Assembly (NCBI RefSeq): GCF_024169515.1
Contig: NZ_JAMKCQ010000001.1
Location: 3,968,001-4,032,000 of the forward strand
Source: Erwinia aphidicola
Lineage (GTDB): Bacteria; Pseudomonadota; Gammaproteobacteria; Enterobacterales; Enterobacteriaceae
DNA: 64,000 bases
Reading direction: 5' to 3'
The notes beneath the pieces are model-generated. The model made no database searches and was not told the DNA's origin. It saw only the letters and a program-made list of their open reading frames with translations. Shown in pieces: positions 49,445 to 57,519 of this stretch. The position numbers were made by a program, and so were the translations under genes. Position 1 is the first letter of the stretch, and every line of letters starts with the position of its first letter.

Positions 49445-49954
49445 TTAAAGCAGCGGCGGGGCGCGAGGCTGGCAAATACTGGGGAAGAAAGTGACGTGAA
49501 AAGCGGGAAGAATTAACGCGGGCGGGGTGCAGGCAATCAGGCATATCAGCCAGAAAAAGGCGATAAACAGGCAGAGCAGCAGCGGCATATGGACCAGAAG
49601 CTGGCAGTAACCGCAGGCAAATTCGCCCATCATACCCATCTCGCTGCCCATATCATGATGCATGGCTTCATCAGAACCGGCGTGCATCATCATCGCAGCG
49701 TGGCTGGACATCGCGGGCATGGACATACCATCCATCATCATCTCTACAGGGTGATGCGCACTCATTTCGCTGCCGGCGGAGGTGCGATAACTCTCCAGCG
49801 TTTTGGAAACATCCGGCGCAATAAACAGCAGCAGTACCGCCAGAATAGCGATCAGAGCGGGCAAGCGGCGCTGTGACAGGCGATAGAATGAAACCAATCT
49901 GGCAATCCCTGCAGAGTGAATGAAAGGCGATAGTTTAGCGACTTTATTTGGCAA
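49445..49954 (-). CDS. Met/His-rich DUF2946-like membrane protein
   Basis: A membrane protein of up to 169 aa. A first hydrophobic helix (PALIAILAVLLLFIAP) is followed by a periplasmic-type Met/His-rich segment (MMMDGMSMPAM, AAMMMHAGSDEAMHHDMGSEM), a CGYC pair, and a second long hydrophobic stretch (LLVHMPLLLCLFIAFFWLICLIA). The CxxC and layout suit DUF2946, a family often next to copper receptors. The start is unsure: TTG at 49954 gives the longest form, TTG at 49897 has AGGGA upstream. The composition implies copper binding; role inferred from context with the receptor 162 bp downstream. Confidence 0.78.
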   Translation of the reverse strand: MPNKVAKLSPFIHSAGIARLVSFYRLSQRRLPALIAILAVLLLFIAPDVSKTLESYRTSAGSEMSAHHPVEMMMDGMSMPAMSSHAAMMMHAGSDEAMHHDMGSEMGMMGEFACGYCQLLVHMPLLLCLFIAFFWLICLIACTPPALILPAFHVTFFPSICQPRAPPLL

Positions 49955-50051
49955 TGTTAATGCGAACTTGAATTAATCATTATTAATTTAAGGCAAATAA
50001 AGGTCTCCCGCGGTTTTTTTGTGAGAGTACAGGTGTTGTCCAGCGCCCGGG

Positions 50052-50068
50052 ACACTATTTGGTAGTGT
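50052..50068. promoter_or_regulatory. Inverted repeat before the PTS gene
   Basis: ACACTA-TTTGG-TAGTGT, six-base arms, 71 bp before the PTS start and followed by TTTT. It may be an operator or a small terminator-like leader structure. Confidence 0.35.
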
Positions 50069-50138
50069 TTTCCAGTTTTGCCTCTGCTTAGATAAGACTC
50101 CGGCCGGACCCTACACCAATAATTACCGGAGAACATCC

Positions 50139-51533
50139 ATGAATATCATTGCCATCACCGCCTGTCCTACCGGTGTGGCCCATACCTATCTGGCCGAAAG
50201 CAATCTGAAAAAAGCGGCGAGAAAACTGGGCCTGTCCCTGCGCGTGGAAACACAGGGTGCCATTGAGAGTCAATACATCCTTAGCGCGGAGGATATCGCG
50301 GCCGCCGACATTGTGCTGATCGCCGCAGATAAGAGAGTCGAAATGGGGCGCTTTCAGCATAAAAACATTATCGAGGTTCCGGTGGCGCGTGCGGCCAGAG
50401 ATGCTGAAGGACTACTGAATGCGATAACCGGTGGCGAACTGGTGCCGCATCGCCTTGAAACCCTGAGCGAAGAGCCGGGGAAGGCCGCAGCAGGCAGCAG
50501 TTCGCTGCTCTCCTCAGTCTATGTCCATTTGATTACCGGGGTGAACCTGATGATCCCGTTTGTGGTGGCAGGAGGGATACTGATCGCGCTCAGCTTCTCT
50601 TTTGGCATTACTGCAGCCACGCCGGGGGACGCCAGTTTTAGCCCGCTGGCGAAAATGCTGGCGGATATTGGGGGCGGCTCGGCGTTTGCCCTGATGTTGC
50701 CGATACTCGCGCTGGGCATTAGTCAGTCAATCAGTGGAAAAATGGGCATTGTCTCCGGCGCAGTGGGCGGCATGATGGCTATTCACACCGGCTCCGGCTT
50801 TCTTGGGGCGCTGATTGCCGGGTTTATCGCCGGCTACGTGACGCTGCTGATTGTGCGCCATATTAAACTGCCGCAGGCGATAGCCGGGCTGAAGCCGATC
50901 CTGATTGTCCCGCTGCTGAGCGTGCTGATCACCGGTGCGTTGATGGTGTGGCTAATTGGCGAACCCATTAAGCTGCTGCTGGGCTGGCTGACCGACTTCC
51001 TGAATGCGCTCGGGCACACCAACTCCGCGATACTCGGCTTACTGTTTGGCATGATGGTGGCTTTTGATATGGGCGGTCCGCTGAATAAAACCGTTTGTAT
51101 GTTCGCCATCGGGCTGATGTCGAGCGGCATCTACGGGCCTATCGCGGCCTGCATGGCGGCGGGAATGGTACCCCCACTCGGTATTGCCCTGGCGACGCTG
51201 CTGTTCCGCCGTAAGTTCAGCCGCAGCGAGCGGGAAACGGGTAAAGTGACCTGGATTCTGGGGCTGTCGTTTATCACCGAAGGGGCGATCCCTTATGCGG
51301 TCTCCGATCCGTTACGCGTGATCCCGGCTATCGTGGCGGGCTCCGGGCTGGCCGGGGCACTCTCGATGGCGTTTGGCTGTGCCTCACGCGCGCCGCACGG
51401 GGGGATATTTGTGATGTTTATTCCCAATGTCATCGCCAACCTCGCTGCCTATCTGCTGGCGATTGCGGCGGGATCGCTGCTGACGGCGCTGATCCTGGGA
51501 TTGCTGAAAAAAGAGCTGCCGGAAACGGCATAA
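50139..51533 (+). CDS. Fructose-type PTS permease, EIIBC
   Basis: A 464-aa PTS protein of the fructose family. EIIB (1-100) has its active cysteine at Cys9 in ITACPTGVAHTY; EIIC (about 120-460) has about ten helices with GGPLNKTV and the SFITEGAIPYA substrate-site motif. It has no EIIA domain and no EIIA, kinase or hydrolase gene is nearby, so phosphate must come from a distant EIIA such as FruB. The sugar is unknown. Ribosome site CCGGAGAA. Confidence 0.9.
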   Translation: MNIIAITACPTGVAHTYLAESNLKKAARKLGLSLRVETQGAIESQYILSAEDIAAADIVLIAADKRVEMGRFQHKNIIEVPVARAARDAEGLLNAITGGELVPHRLETLSEEPGKAAAGSSSLLSSVYVHLITGVNLMIPFVVAGGILIALSFSFGITAATPGDASFSPLAKMLADIGGGSAFALMLPILALGISQSISGKMGIVSGAVGGMMAIHTGSGFLGALIAGFIAGYVTLLIVRHIKLPQAIAGLKPILIVPLLSVLITGALMVWLIGEPIKLLLGWLTDFLNALGHTNSAILGLLFGMMVAFDMGGPLNKTVCMFAIGLMSSGIYGPIAACMAAGMVPPLGIALATLLFRRKFSRSERETGKVTWILGLSFITEGAIPYAVSDPLRVIPAIVAGSGLAGALSMAFGCASRAPHGGIFVMFIPNVIANLAAYLLAIAAGSLLTALILGLLKKELPETA

Positions 51534-51557
51534 AAAAGGCGGCCTGCGGGGCCGCCT
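51532..51557. terminator. Terminator between PTS gene and uspE
   Basis: AGGCGGCC (51537-51544) pairs with GGCCGCCT (51550-51557). Six As at 51532-51537 are Ts for the minus strand, so it terminates uspE well; it overlaps the PTS stop region. Confidence 0.85.
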
Positions 51558-51574
51558 GAACCCTTTAAGCAAGC

Positions 51575-52525
51575 TTAATCGTCTTCGTCGTCATCCAGTT
51601 CAACCGGTGAGGTGAAGCCGTCGGGTTTGATCGCCAGCAGATCGCAGCGCAGGTGGTCAATCACCTGTTCGGCGGTATTGCCAAGGAAGGCCGCGGACAG
51701 CCCGGTGCGGCCAATCGTTCCCAGCACCACCACACCCGCATCCAGATGTTCCGCCAGGTCAGGGATGACTTCCTCCGGCAGGCCTTTTTCAACATGAGTA
51801 AATTTTTCATCAATGCTAAAGGACTGGCGCAGCGCTTTCATCGCCACTAAATGCTGACCGCGAATCGCATCGTTATACACGCTGGGATCGAAGTCCGGCA
51901 GTTCAATCGCGATGTTAATTGGCGTGACGGGGTATGCGCCAACCAGATGCACTTCGGTATGGTTGACGCGTTCCGCCAGTTCCAGCGTCTCTTTCACCAG
52001 CTTGGTATTCAGCGGATCGTGATGAGGTTCTTCACTGGCAAGGTTAACCGCTACCACCGCTTTACCGCCTTCCGGCCAGGCCTGGTCTTTGACCATCCAA
52101 ACCGGGCAGGGGCACTTGCGCAGCAGGTGCCAGTCAGTCGGGGTGAAGACCACCGCCTGCAGGCGGTCGTGCTGGTGGGCCATCTTAATCACCAGGTCGT
52201 GCTGGTTGTTCAGCACCTCCTGGATAATGGCTTCGTACGGGCGGTTATGCCAGATCACTTTGATATCAATCTGCACTCCGGCCGCGAGGTAGGCCTGCGA
52301 CTGCTCGCGGATCCACTCAGTGCGCTGGCTGATCACCCCTTTACGCATGGTGATGCGTTCATCAGGGGAGAGCAGGGTAGTCATCTCGTAGGAGAAGTCG
52401 TAAATAGGAAGAAAACAGGTAATTTTACCGCCAAGGCGCTGATTCAAATAGACAGCACGGCGAAGTGCAGGCTGATCGTCCTGCTGTGGGTCGATAGCCA
52501 CAAGAATGTTTTGATACTGAGCCAT
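51575..52525 (-). CDS. uspE: UspE, universal stress protein E
   Basis: A 316-aa protein of two tandem Usp domains (about 1-150 and 155-305); the second has [20 protein letters not shown], the usual nucleotide-binding loop form. It aids survival of stationary phase, oxidative and DNA stress, and affects motility in E. coli. Length equals E. coli UspE. It follows fnr at 117 bp on the same strand, as in E. coli. Confidence 0.96.
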   Translation of the reverse strand: MAQYQNILVAIDPQQDDQPALRRAVYLNQRLGGKITCFLPIYDFSYEMTTLLSPDERITMRKGVISQRTEWIREQSQAYLAAGVQIDIKVIWHNRPYEAIIQEVLNNQHDLVIKMAHQHDRLQAVVFTPTDWHLLRKCPCPVWMVKDQAWPEGGKAVVAVNLASEEPHHDPLNTKLVKETLELAERVNHTEVHLVGAYPVTPINIAIELPDFDPSVYNDAIRGQHLVAMKALRQSFSIDEKFTHVEKGLPEEVIPDLAEHLDAGVVVLGTIGRTGLSAAFLGNTAEQVIDHLRCDLLAIKPDGFTSPVELDDDEDD

Positions 52526-52600
52526 AACGATTTCTCCTTACACTGAGCGTGTCAGTTTAAAGATAGCCCAATCGCGGCAAAGGAAAAAGAGGAAAAGTTG

Positions 52601-52638
52601 TTGCCGGATCAATAAAATAACAAATATTGACCCGGCAA
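52601..52638 (-). terminator. Terminator of fnr
   Basis: TTGCCGGATCAAT (52601-52613) pairs with ATTGACCCGGCAA (52626-52638) with one mismatch. On the minus strand it begins four bases after the fnr stop and is followed by a pyrimidine-rich, T-containing stretch. Confidence 0.75.
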
Positions 52639-52641
52639 TTA

Positions 52642-53397
52642 TCAGGCAACCGTGTGGCTCTGGCCCGCAAGCTCCGAGAGGATTTGATGATTTTCAATGG
52701 TGATGTATTTGCCTTTCACTGCCAGCATGCCGCTTTTCTGGAAGCGACCGAGCAGGCGGCTGATGGTTTCAACCGTCAAACCGAGGTAATTACCAATATC
52801 GCCACGGGTCATGGTCAGGCGGAATTCACGCTGCGAGAAGCCGCGCTGGCCAAAGCGACGTGACAGGCCATAAATAAACGCAGCCAGGCGCTCTTCGGCA
52901 TTTTTCTTTGACAGCAGCAGGATCATTTCCTGGTCACCTTTAATCTCACCGCTCATCAGGCGCATCATCTGTTGGCGCAGGCTGGGCATTTTACCGGATA
53001 GGTCGTCCAGGGTTTCAAAGGGGATTTCACACACCATGGCGGTTTCTAACGCCTGGGCAAAGCTGGGGTGAGAACTGGCGCTAATGGCGTCAAATCCAAC
53101 CAGGTCACCGGCAAGGTGAAAACCGGTAATCTGCTCATCACCCTGTTCGGTGATGGTGTAACTCTTAATGGTTCCTGAACGGATCGCATAGAGTGATTTC
53201 AGTTCATCACCGGCTTTAAACAGCGTCTGGCCTTTCTGAATCGGTTTTTTTCGCTCGATGATATTATCGAGCTGATCCAGTTCGTGCTCGTTAAGCGTGA
53301 AGGGAATGCATAGCTGACTGATGCTGCAATCCTGGCAGTGAATAGCACAACCACCTGATTGAATGCGTCGGGTAACAATTCGCTTTTCCTGAATCAT
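52642..53397 (-). CDS. fnr: FNR, oxygen-responsive global regulator
   Basis: A 251-aa CRP/FNR-family protein. Cluster ligands are Cys21, Cys24, Cys30 ([14 protein letters not shown]) and Cys123 (MVCEIPF); the cNMP-like fold is in the middle and the helix-turn-helix is [20 protein letters not shown] with the recognition helix [10 protein letters not shown]. The 4Fe-4S form binds DNA without oxygen. The start follows E. coli (MIPEKR); the in-frame ATG 11 codons upstream lies on the FNR box and is rejected. The gene is presumably autoregulated by the site at 53417. Confidence 0.98.
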   Translation of the reverse strand: MIQEKRIVTRRIQSGGCAIHCQDCSISQLCIPFTLNEHELDQLDNIIERKKPIQKGQTLFKAGDELKSLYAIRSGTIKSYTITEQGDEQITGFHLAGDLVGFDAISASSHPSFAQALETAMVCEIPFETLDDLSGKMPSLRQQMMRLMSGEIKGDQEMILLLSKKNAEERLAAFIYGLSRRFGQRGFSQREFRLTMTRGDIGNYLGLTVETISRLLGRFQKSGMLAVKGKYITIENHQILSELAGQSHTVA

Positions 53398-53416
53398 GAT
53401 GTACGCTCGATGATAA

Positions 53417-53430
53417 TTGACTGACATCAA
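53417..53430 (-). promoter_or_regulatory. FNR box upstream of fnr
   Basis: TTGAC-TGAC-ATCAA differs from the consensus at one base. It is 20 bp before the fnr start, where it would block or overlap the promoter and give the negative autoregulation described in E. coli. Confidence 0.85.
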
Positions 53431-53695
53431 TTTACCATTTTTCGCTTACAGAATGAAACTCATCTGAGCAGTTTTGGGCACAATAAAAATGGGGATGTTA
53501 TTGTCAAGGAATATCAATGTGAACGCGGTGTAAAATACCCGTAGTTAAAGGGGGTATTATCGCCAATTCTCTCGCCCTTATGCCCTTTTGCATCATTTTA
53601 TCCCCTGAACAACAGAGGTGACCGCGGGCGGATTTTTGCTAAACTCACAGCTCTGGCCGAATAGGGTCACGACTTGATAATGACCGGGGGTGAGT

Positions 53696-54262
53696 ATGAC
53701 CATCAACCTTGATGAGCTGGATCTGTTTAAAAACGCGATGGAAGACGTCAAACCGCTGAAAGAGTGCAGCAACGTCGTGTGGATGAAGAGCCCTAAGCCC
53801 ACCGCACCGCGCAAGCAGGATCTGCAGTTAGACAACCCCCTGACCAGCGGGCTGCTGGATATTGTTCCGCTTACCGTGCCGCTGGAATATAAGGCGGAAG
53901 GCATCCAGCAGGGGGTGCTGGATAAACTCTACCTCGGCAAATACCCGCCGCAGGCCAATCTCAATCTGATTCGTCAGAGCGTTGAACAGTGCCGCCAGGC
54001 GCTGTATCTGTTTATTCTGCAGGCGGAGCATCACGGGCTGCGTAATCTGCTGATCGTTCACGGCAAAGGGCGTGACGATCGTTCGCACGCCAATATTATT
54101 CGCAGCTATCTGATGCGCTGGCTACCGCAGCTGGAGCAGGTACAGGCCTTTTGCTGTGCGCGCACTCATGATGGCGGCGAGGGAGCCTGCTATGTCGGAT
54201 TGCGTAAAAGCGAGCAGGCGCGGCTGGAAAACCGCGAGCGTCACGCCAAACGCAGCCGTTAG
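53696..54262 (+). CDS. smrA: SmrA, Smr-domain endonuclease
   Basis: A 188-aa protein with a C-terminal Smr domain (about 85-170): LRQSVEQCRQAL-like LDL region and the HGKGRDDRSHANIIRSYL motif, then GACYVGLRK. E. coli SmrA (YdaL) has DNA-nicking or RNase activity in vitro. I take the ATG at 53696, which has GGGGG five bases upstream; GTG at 53690 is also in frame. It is divergent from fnr and convergent with the LysR gene, overlapping it by four bases. Confidence 0.92.
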   Translation: MTINLDELDLFKNAMEDVKPLKECSNVVWMKSPKPTAPRKQDLQLDNPLTSGLLDIVPLTVPLEYKAEGIQQGVLDKLYLGKYPPQANLNLIRQSVEQCRQALYLFILQAEHHGLRNLLIVHGKGRDDRSHANIIRSYLMRWLPQLEQVQAFCCARTHDGGEGACYVGLRKSEQARLENRERHAKRSR

Positions 54263-55182
54263 CCGGAGTGGGATTTACGGATGGTCGCCAGCATAATCTC
54301 TGCACACAGCGTCAGACTGCTGCCGGAGCGGGTCATAATGCCGACCGGCTCCCCCGGGCCATGTGGGGCAATGGGCAGTGCGGCCAGCGAGTTGTGCAGC
54401 AGATCCTCTTTGATGGCGCCGGATGGCACAAACCAAACATAGTTGTAGCGCAGCGCCAGCTGGCGGGCGAGGGAGGTCGAAGAGGTTTCGACCAGCGAGC
54501 CGGGCAGCTGGCAGCCTTGCTCCTTCAACATTGCTTCCGCCACGCGCCGTGGTGCTGTGCCCTCCGGAGAGATGACTACCGGCCACGACAGTGCCTTCGA
54601 CAAGGTGACGTTGTCACTTAAGAGCGGGTGATCGGGACGCACAACCAGCCGCATCGACTCCAGGAACAGCAGTTCATAGGTTAACCCGGTCATCAAATCC
54701 GGATCGGCCATGCGGCCAATGCCGACATCAAACTCTCCCGCCTTAATTGCCGCAATCAGCACATTATTGTGCAGCGTTGCCACCTGGACGATAGCCTGCG
54801 GCTGCTGCTGGTGAAAACGATCGAGAATTGACGGTAGCATGCCCAGCGCCACGGTGGTCAAAACGCCAACGCGTAACACTTCGGGGTCTTGCTTCACCGG
54901 GAGATTAAATGACTGCCCGGCATGATTGAGCGCATCGAGCACGCGCACCGCATGGGTCAGAAACTGTTCCCCCATGGTGGTGAGCTGGGCTCCGAGACGC
55001 CCGCGTTCGAACAGACGCACGCCCGCCAGCTCCTCAAGCTCATTGAGCGTCTTTGACAGCGCAGGCTGGCTGAGGGACAGGGTTTCGGCGGCACGGCCCA
55101 GCGTCCCCTGTTGAGCAACAGCGACGAAAGTATGCAGATGGCGCAGACGAATGCGCTGATTAAACTGATATTTTTTGTCCAT
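54259..55182 (-). CDS. LysR-family regulator, PcaQ-like
   Basis: A 307-aa LysR protein. Helix-turn-helix at residues 12-72 (LRHLHTFVAVAQQGTLGRAAETL, here named as the start of the domain) and periplasmic-binding-like effector domain at about 95-300. The N-terminus and TVALGMLPSIL resemble the PcaQ group controlling protocatechuate degradation. It is divergent from an aromatic-acid MFS transporter, its likely target. No pca catabolic genes are in the window. Confidence 0.85.
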   Translation of the reverse strand: MDKKYQFNQRIRLRHLHTFVAVAQQGTLGRAAETLSLSQPALSKTLNELEELAGVRLFERGRLGAQLTTMGEQFLTHAVRVLDALNHAGQSFNLPVKQDPEVLRVGVLTTVALGMLPSILDRFHQQQPQAIVQVATLHNNVLIAAIKAGEFDVGIGRMADPDLMTGLTYELLFLESMRLVVRPDHPLLSDNVTLSKALSWPVVISPEGTAPRRVAEAMLKEQGCQLPGSLVETSSTSLARQLALRYNYVWFVPSGAIKEDLLHNSLAALPIAPHGPGEPVGIMTRSGSSLTLCAEIMLATIRKSHSG

Positions 55183-55521
55183 AACGCAGAGTAATGAGGG
55201 CGGCGATAAACTGGCAAGATCTATCTGAGCGTTTTGTTAACCTTATTGCAAATTTTAATTAACATTTACCGGCTATATGGCCGTATTCATCACTTTTTAT
55301 GCGGATAAGCCCTGGGGGTTATATCGGCAGATTATAAAACCGCAGAAAAAACAGGCGAACTGCCTTTTTGCGGTTAACCAGGCTTTTTGTTCGTATTACC
55401 GTGAAAAAACGAACAAAACTGGCAGGAGAATTCCATAACAATCCGTTATGATAGCCGCCACTTTTTTAAATCAAACCTCAGCGAGTCGACATCATCTGGC
55501 CGGGGTTGACCCAGGCCAGCT
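55183..55521. other. Gap between LysR and MFS genes with inverted repeats
   Basis: A 339-bp gene-free gap. It has an imperfect long hairpin at about 55338-55376 (ACCGCA ... TGCGGT) and a perfect inverted repeat at 55385-55418. Both are before the MFS gene and may be operator or leader structures. I saw no ORF or small RNA signature. Confidence 0.6.
55385..55418. promoter_or_regulatory. Perfect 10-bp inverted repeat before MFS gene
   Basis: TTTTGTTCGT (55385-55394) and ACGAACAAAA (55409-55418) are exact reverse complements 14 bp apart. The GTTCG/CGAAC core recalls IclR-type protocatechuate operators, but the adjacent regulator is LysR-type. Confidence 0.45.
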
Positions 55522-56859
55522 ATGGAGTGCGATGTGGACAGTAGCGCAGCGATCGATATCCGTGCGTTGATTAATCAGGGGGCGTTGAGTCGCTATCAGA
55601 AACGGATTATCGCCCTGAGTTTTGCCGTGGTTGCCATGGATGGTATGGATATTGCGCTGATGGGCTTTATCGCTCCTGCGCTGAAAACTGCCTGGGGCGT
55701 GACCAATCACCAGCTTGGCGCGGTGATCAGCGCTGCGCTGATCGGCCTGGCGCTGGGGGCAATGTTTGCCGGGCCGCTGGCAGACCGTTTTGGCCGCCGG
55801 GTCATCATCATCAGCAGCGTCTTCTTCTTTGGCCTGTGGACGCTGGCGACCGCGTTTTCGCAAAACCTCGACCAGATTATGCTGTTTCGCTTCCTGACCG
55901 GGCTTGGGCTGGGCGCAGCGATGCCCAATGTCGGTACCCTGGTGGCCGAATACTCCCCGGAGCGCAAACGCGCCTTCCTGATCACCGTGGTGTTCTGCGG
56001 TTTTACCTTTGGTGCGGCGACCGGCGGGTTTGCCGCCTCGTGGCTGATCCCGAATTTTGGCTGGCACGCGGTGCTGGTGCTGGGTGGGGTTCTGCCGCTG
56101 TTGCTGGTGCCTCTGCTGCTACGCGGGCTGCCGGAATCGGTGCGCTTTATGATGACGCGCAACGCACCCGCCGCTGAGATCCGCGCCATTGTGCAGAAGA
56201 TGCATCCTGGCTGCGTGAGCGATGAGAGCCGCTTTACGCGCAGTGAAAGTGTCGCCAGTGAAGGGGCGATAAAAGTGGTGTTATCGCGCCGCTACGCTTT
56301 TGGCAGCATGATGCTGTGGGGCAGTTACTTTATGGGGCTGTTCCTCGTCTATCTGATCGGCTCCTGGCTACCCTCGCTGGTGAAGGATGTGGGAATGACG
56401 GTGACGCAGGCAGCGCTGGTTACGGCGATGTACCAGGCGGGGGGTACCGTCGGGTCACTGTTTGCGGGCTGGATGATGGACCGTTTTAACGCCAACCTGG
56501 CGCTGGCGGCTATCTATTTTACCGGTGCAATTGCCACGGTCTGTATCGGCTACGCTCCGCCGGACGCATGGGTGCTGAGCGCCATCGCTTTCTGCAGCGG
56601 TTTCTGCCTGAACGGTGCCAATACCGGGATGAATGCATTATCCGCCAGCTACTATCCGACCCATGCCCGTGCGACCGGTTCCAGCTGGATGCACGGCGTT
56701 GGTCGTATCGGGGCTATCCTCAGCGCTTTTGCCGGGGCACAGATGCTGTCGATGGGCTGGAATATCACCGATGTCTTCTCATTCCTCGCCATTCCGGCGG
56801 TGCTCACCACGCTGATGCTGGTGGCGAAATATCTGTATGGCTATCAGCGGTCAGATTAA
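55522..56859 (+). CDS. MFS aromatic acid:H+ symporter (AAHS/PcaK family)
   Basis: A 445-aa transporter with 12 predicted membrane helices. The first-helix motif VVAMDGMDIALMGFIAPAL with the conserved aspartates, the loop 2-3 motif GPLADRFGRR and ALSASYYPTHARATG are typical of the AAHS family (PcaK, BenK). It would import protocatechuate, 4-hydroxybenzoate or a similar acid. It is divergent from the PcaQ-like LysR gene. The ATG at 55522 is used; ribosome site is weak. Confidence 0.9.
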   Translation: MECDVDSSAAIDIRALINQGALSRYQKRIIALSFAVVAMDGMDIALMGFIAPALKTAWGVTNHQLGAVISAALIGLALGAMFAGPLADRFGRRVIIISSVFFFGLWTLATAFSQNLDQIMLFRFLTGLGLGAAMPNVGTLVAEYSPERKRAFLITVVFCGFTFGAATGGFAASWLIPNFGWHAVLVLGGVLPLLLVPLLLRGLPESVRFMMTRNAPAAEIRAIVQKMHPGCVSDESRFTRSESVASEGAIKVVLSRRYAFGSMMLWGSYFMGLFLVYLIGSWLPSLVKDVGMTVTQAALVTAMYQAGGTVGSLFAGWMMDRFNANLALAAIYFTGAIATVCIGYAPPDAWVLSAIAFCSGFCLNGANTGMNALSASYYPTHARATGSSWMHGVGRIGAILSAFAGAQMLSMGWNITDVFSFLAIPAVLTTLMLVAKYLYGYQRSD

Positions 56860-56885
56860 CCCTGGGGCGACACAATAAATCGGTG

Positions 56886-56912
56886 GGGCTGACCCTCTTT
56901 TTGGGTCAGCCC
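56886..56912. terminator. Bidirectional terminator between MFS and DoxX genes
   Basis: GGGCTGACCC (56886-56895) pairs exactly with GGGTCAGCCC (56903-56912) over a seven-base loop. It lies between two convergent genes. Confidence 0.75.
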
Positions 56913-56920
56913 GCCTCACA

Positions 56921-57355
56921 TCACTGCAAACTGCTGTTCTTCACTAAGGTAAAACGGCCAGCCCCTAAAAACATGACCGCCAGCGCACCGAAGAAATAGA
57001 GCGCTTCACCTTCCAGTGCCCATGCGCCAACGCTGGTTCTGTCCCATACCGCACCGGTTTTTACCAGCAGCGTTGCCACCACCAGATTGACTGCGATAAC
57101 AAACGCCGCCGGGCGGGTCAGCAGGCCAACGATAATCATCACCGGTGCAACGACTTCGCCGAAATAGGCGCCGTAGGCGACAAACCCCGGGATGCCGTGC
57201 GCGTGCAGCAGGCGTGCAATCCAGCCTACGCCGTGCTGGATCTTAAATACCCCATGAAACAGCAGCAGAGCCCCGAGTGAAACGCGTAACACCAGCTTGC
57301 CCAAATCGGGGTGGTCGCCGAGGCGGGAAAATCCATTATTGATAGCGGAAAACAT
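56921..57355 (-). CDS. DoxX family membrane protein
   Basis: A 144-aa protein with four predicted helices. VLRVSLGALLLFHGVFKI and GAYFGEVVAPVMIIVGLLTRPAA are DoxX-family motifs. Members are small inner-membrane proteins linked to redox or sulphur stress; the role here is open. I start at MFSAINNG (57355) with GAGGACC as ribosome site; the upstream in-frame ATG (57430) adds 25 residues rich in Cys and His not seen in the family. Divergent from the esterase. Confidence 0.88.
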   Translation of the reverse strand: MFSAINNGFSRLGDHPDLGKLVLRVSLGALLLFHGVFKIQHGVGWIARLLHAHGIPGFVAYGAYFGEVVAPVMIIVGLLTRPAAFVIAVNLVVATLLVKTGAVWDRTSVGAWALEGEALYFFGALAVMFLGAGRFTLVKNSSLQ

Positions 57356-57519
57356 AAAGTGGTCCTCAACGTTATGGCAAAAAATCCTGCATCGCAGCCG
57401 CGGATCATCGCATTGCGAAAAACTCATCACCTATCAGCATAATCTGCAAATAAGCTGGCGTTATGGACTTTCTGCCTGCGGATGCAAATAATTAATGCAG
57501 GCCAGTTTTGGATGAACTA

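Noticed and set aside
53398..53430. Upstream start for fnr
   Set aside because: It lies over the FNR box and adds residues absent from FNR proteins.
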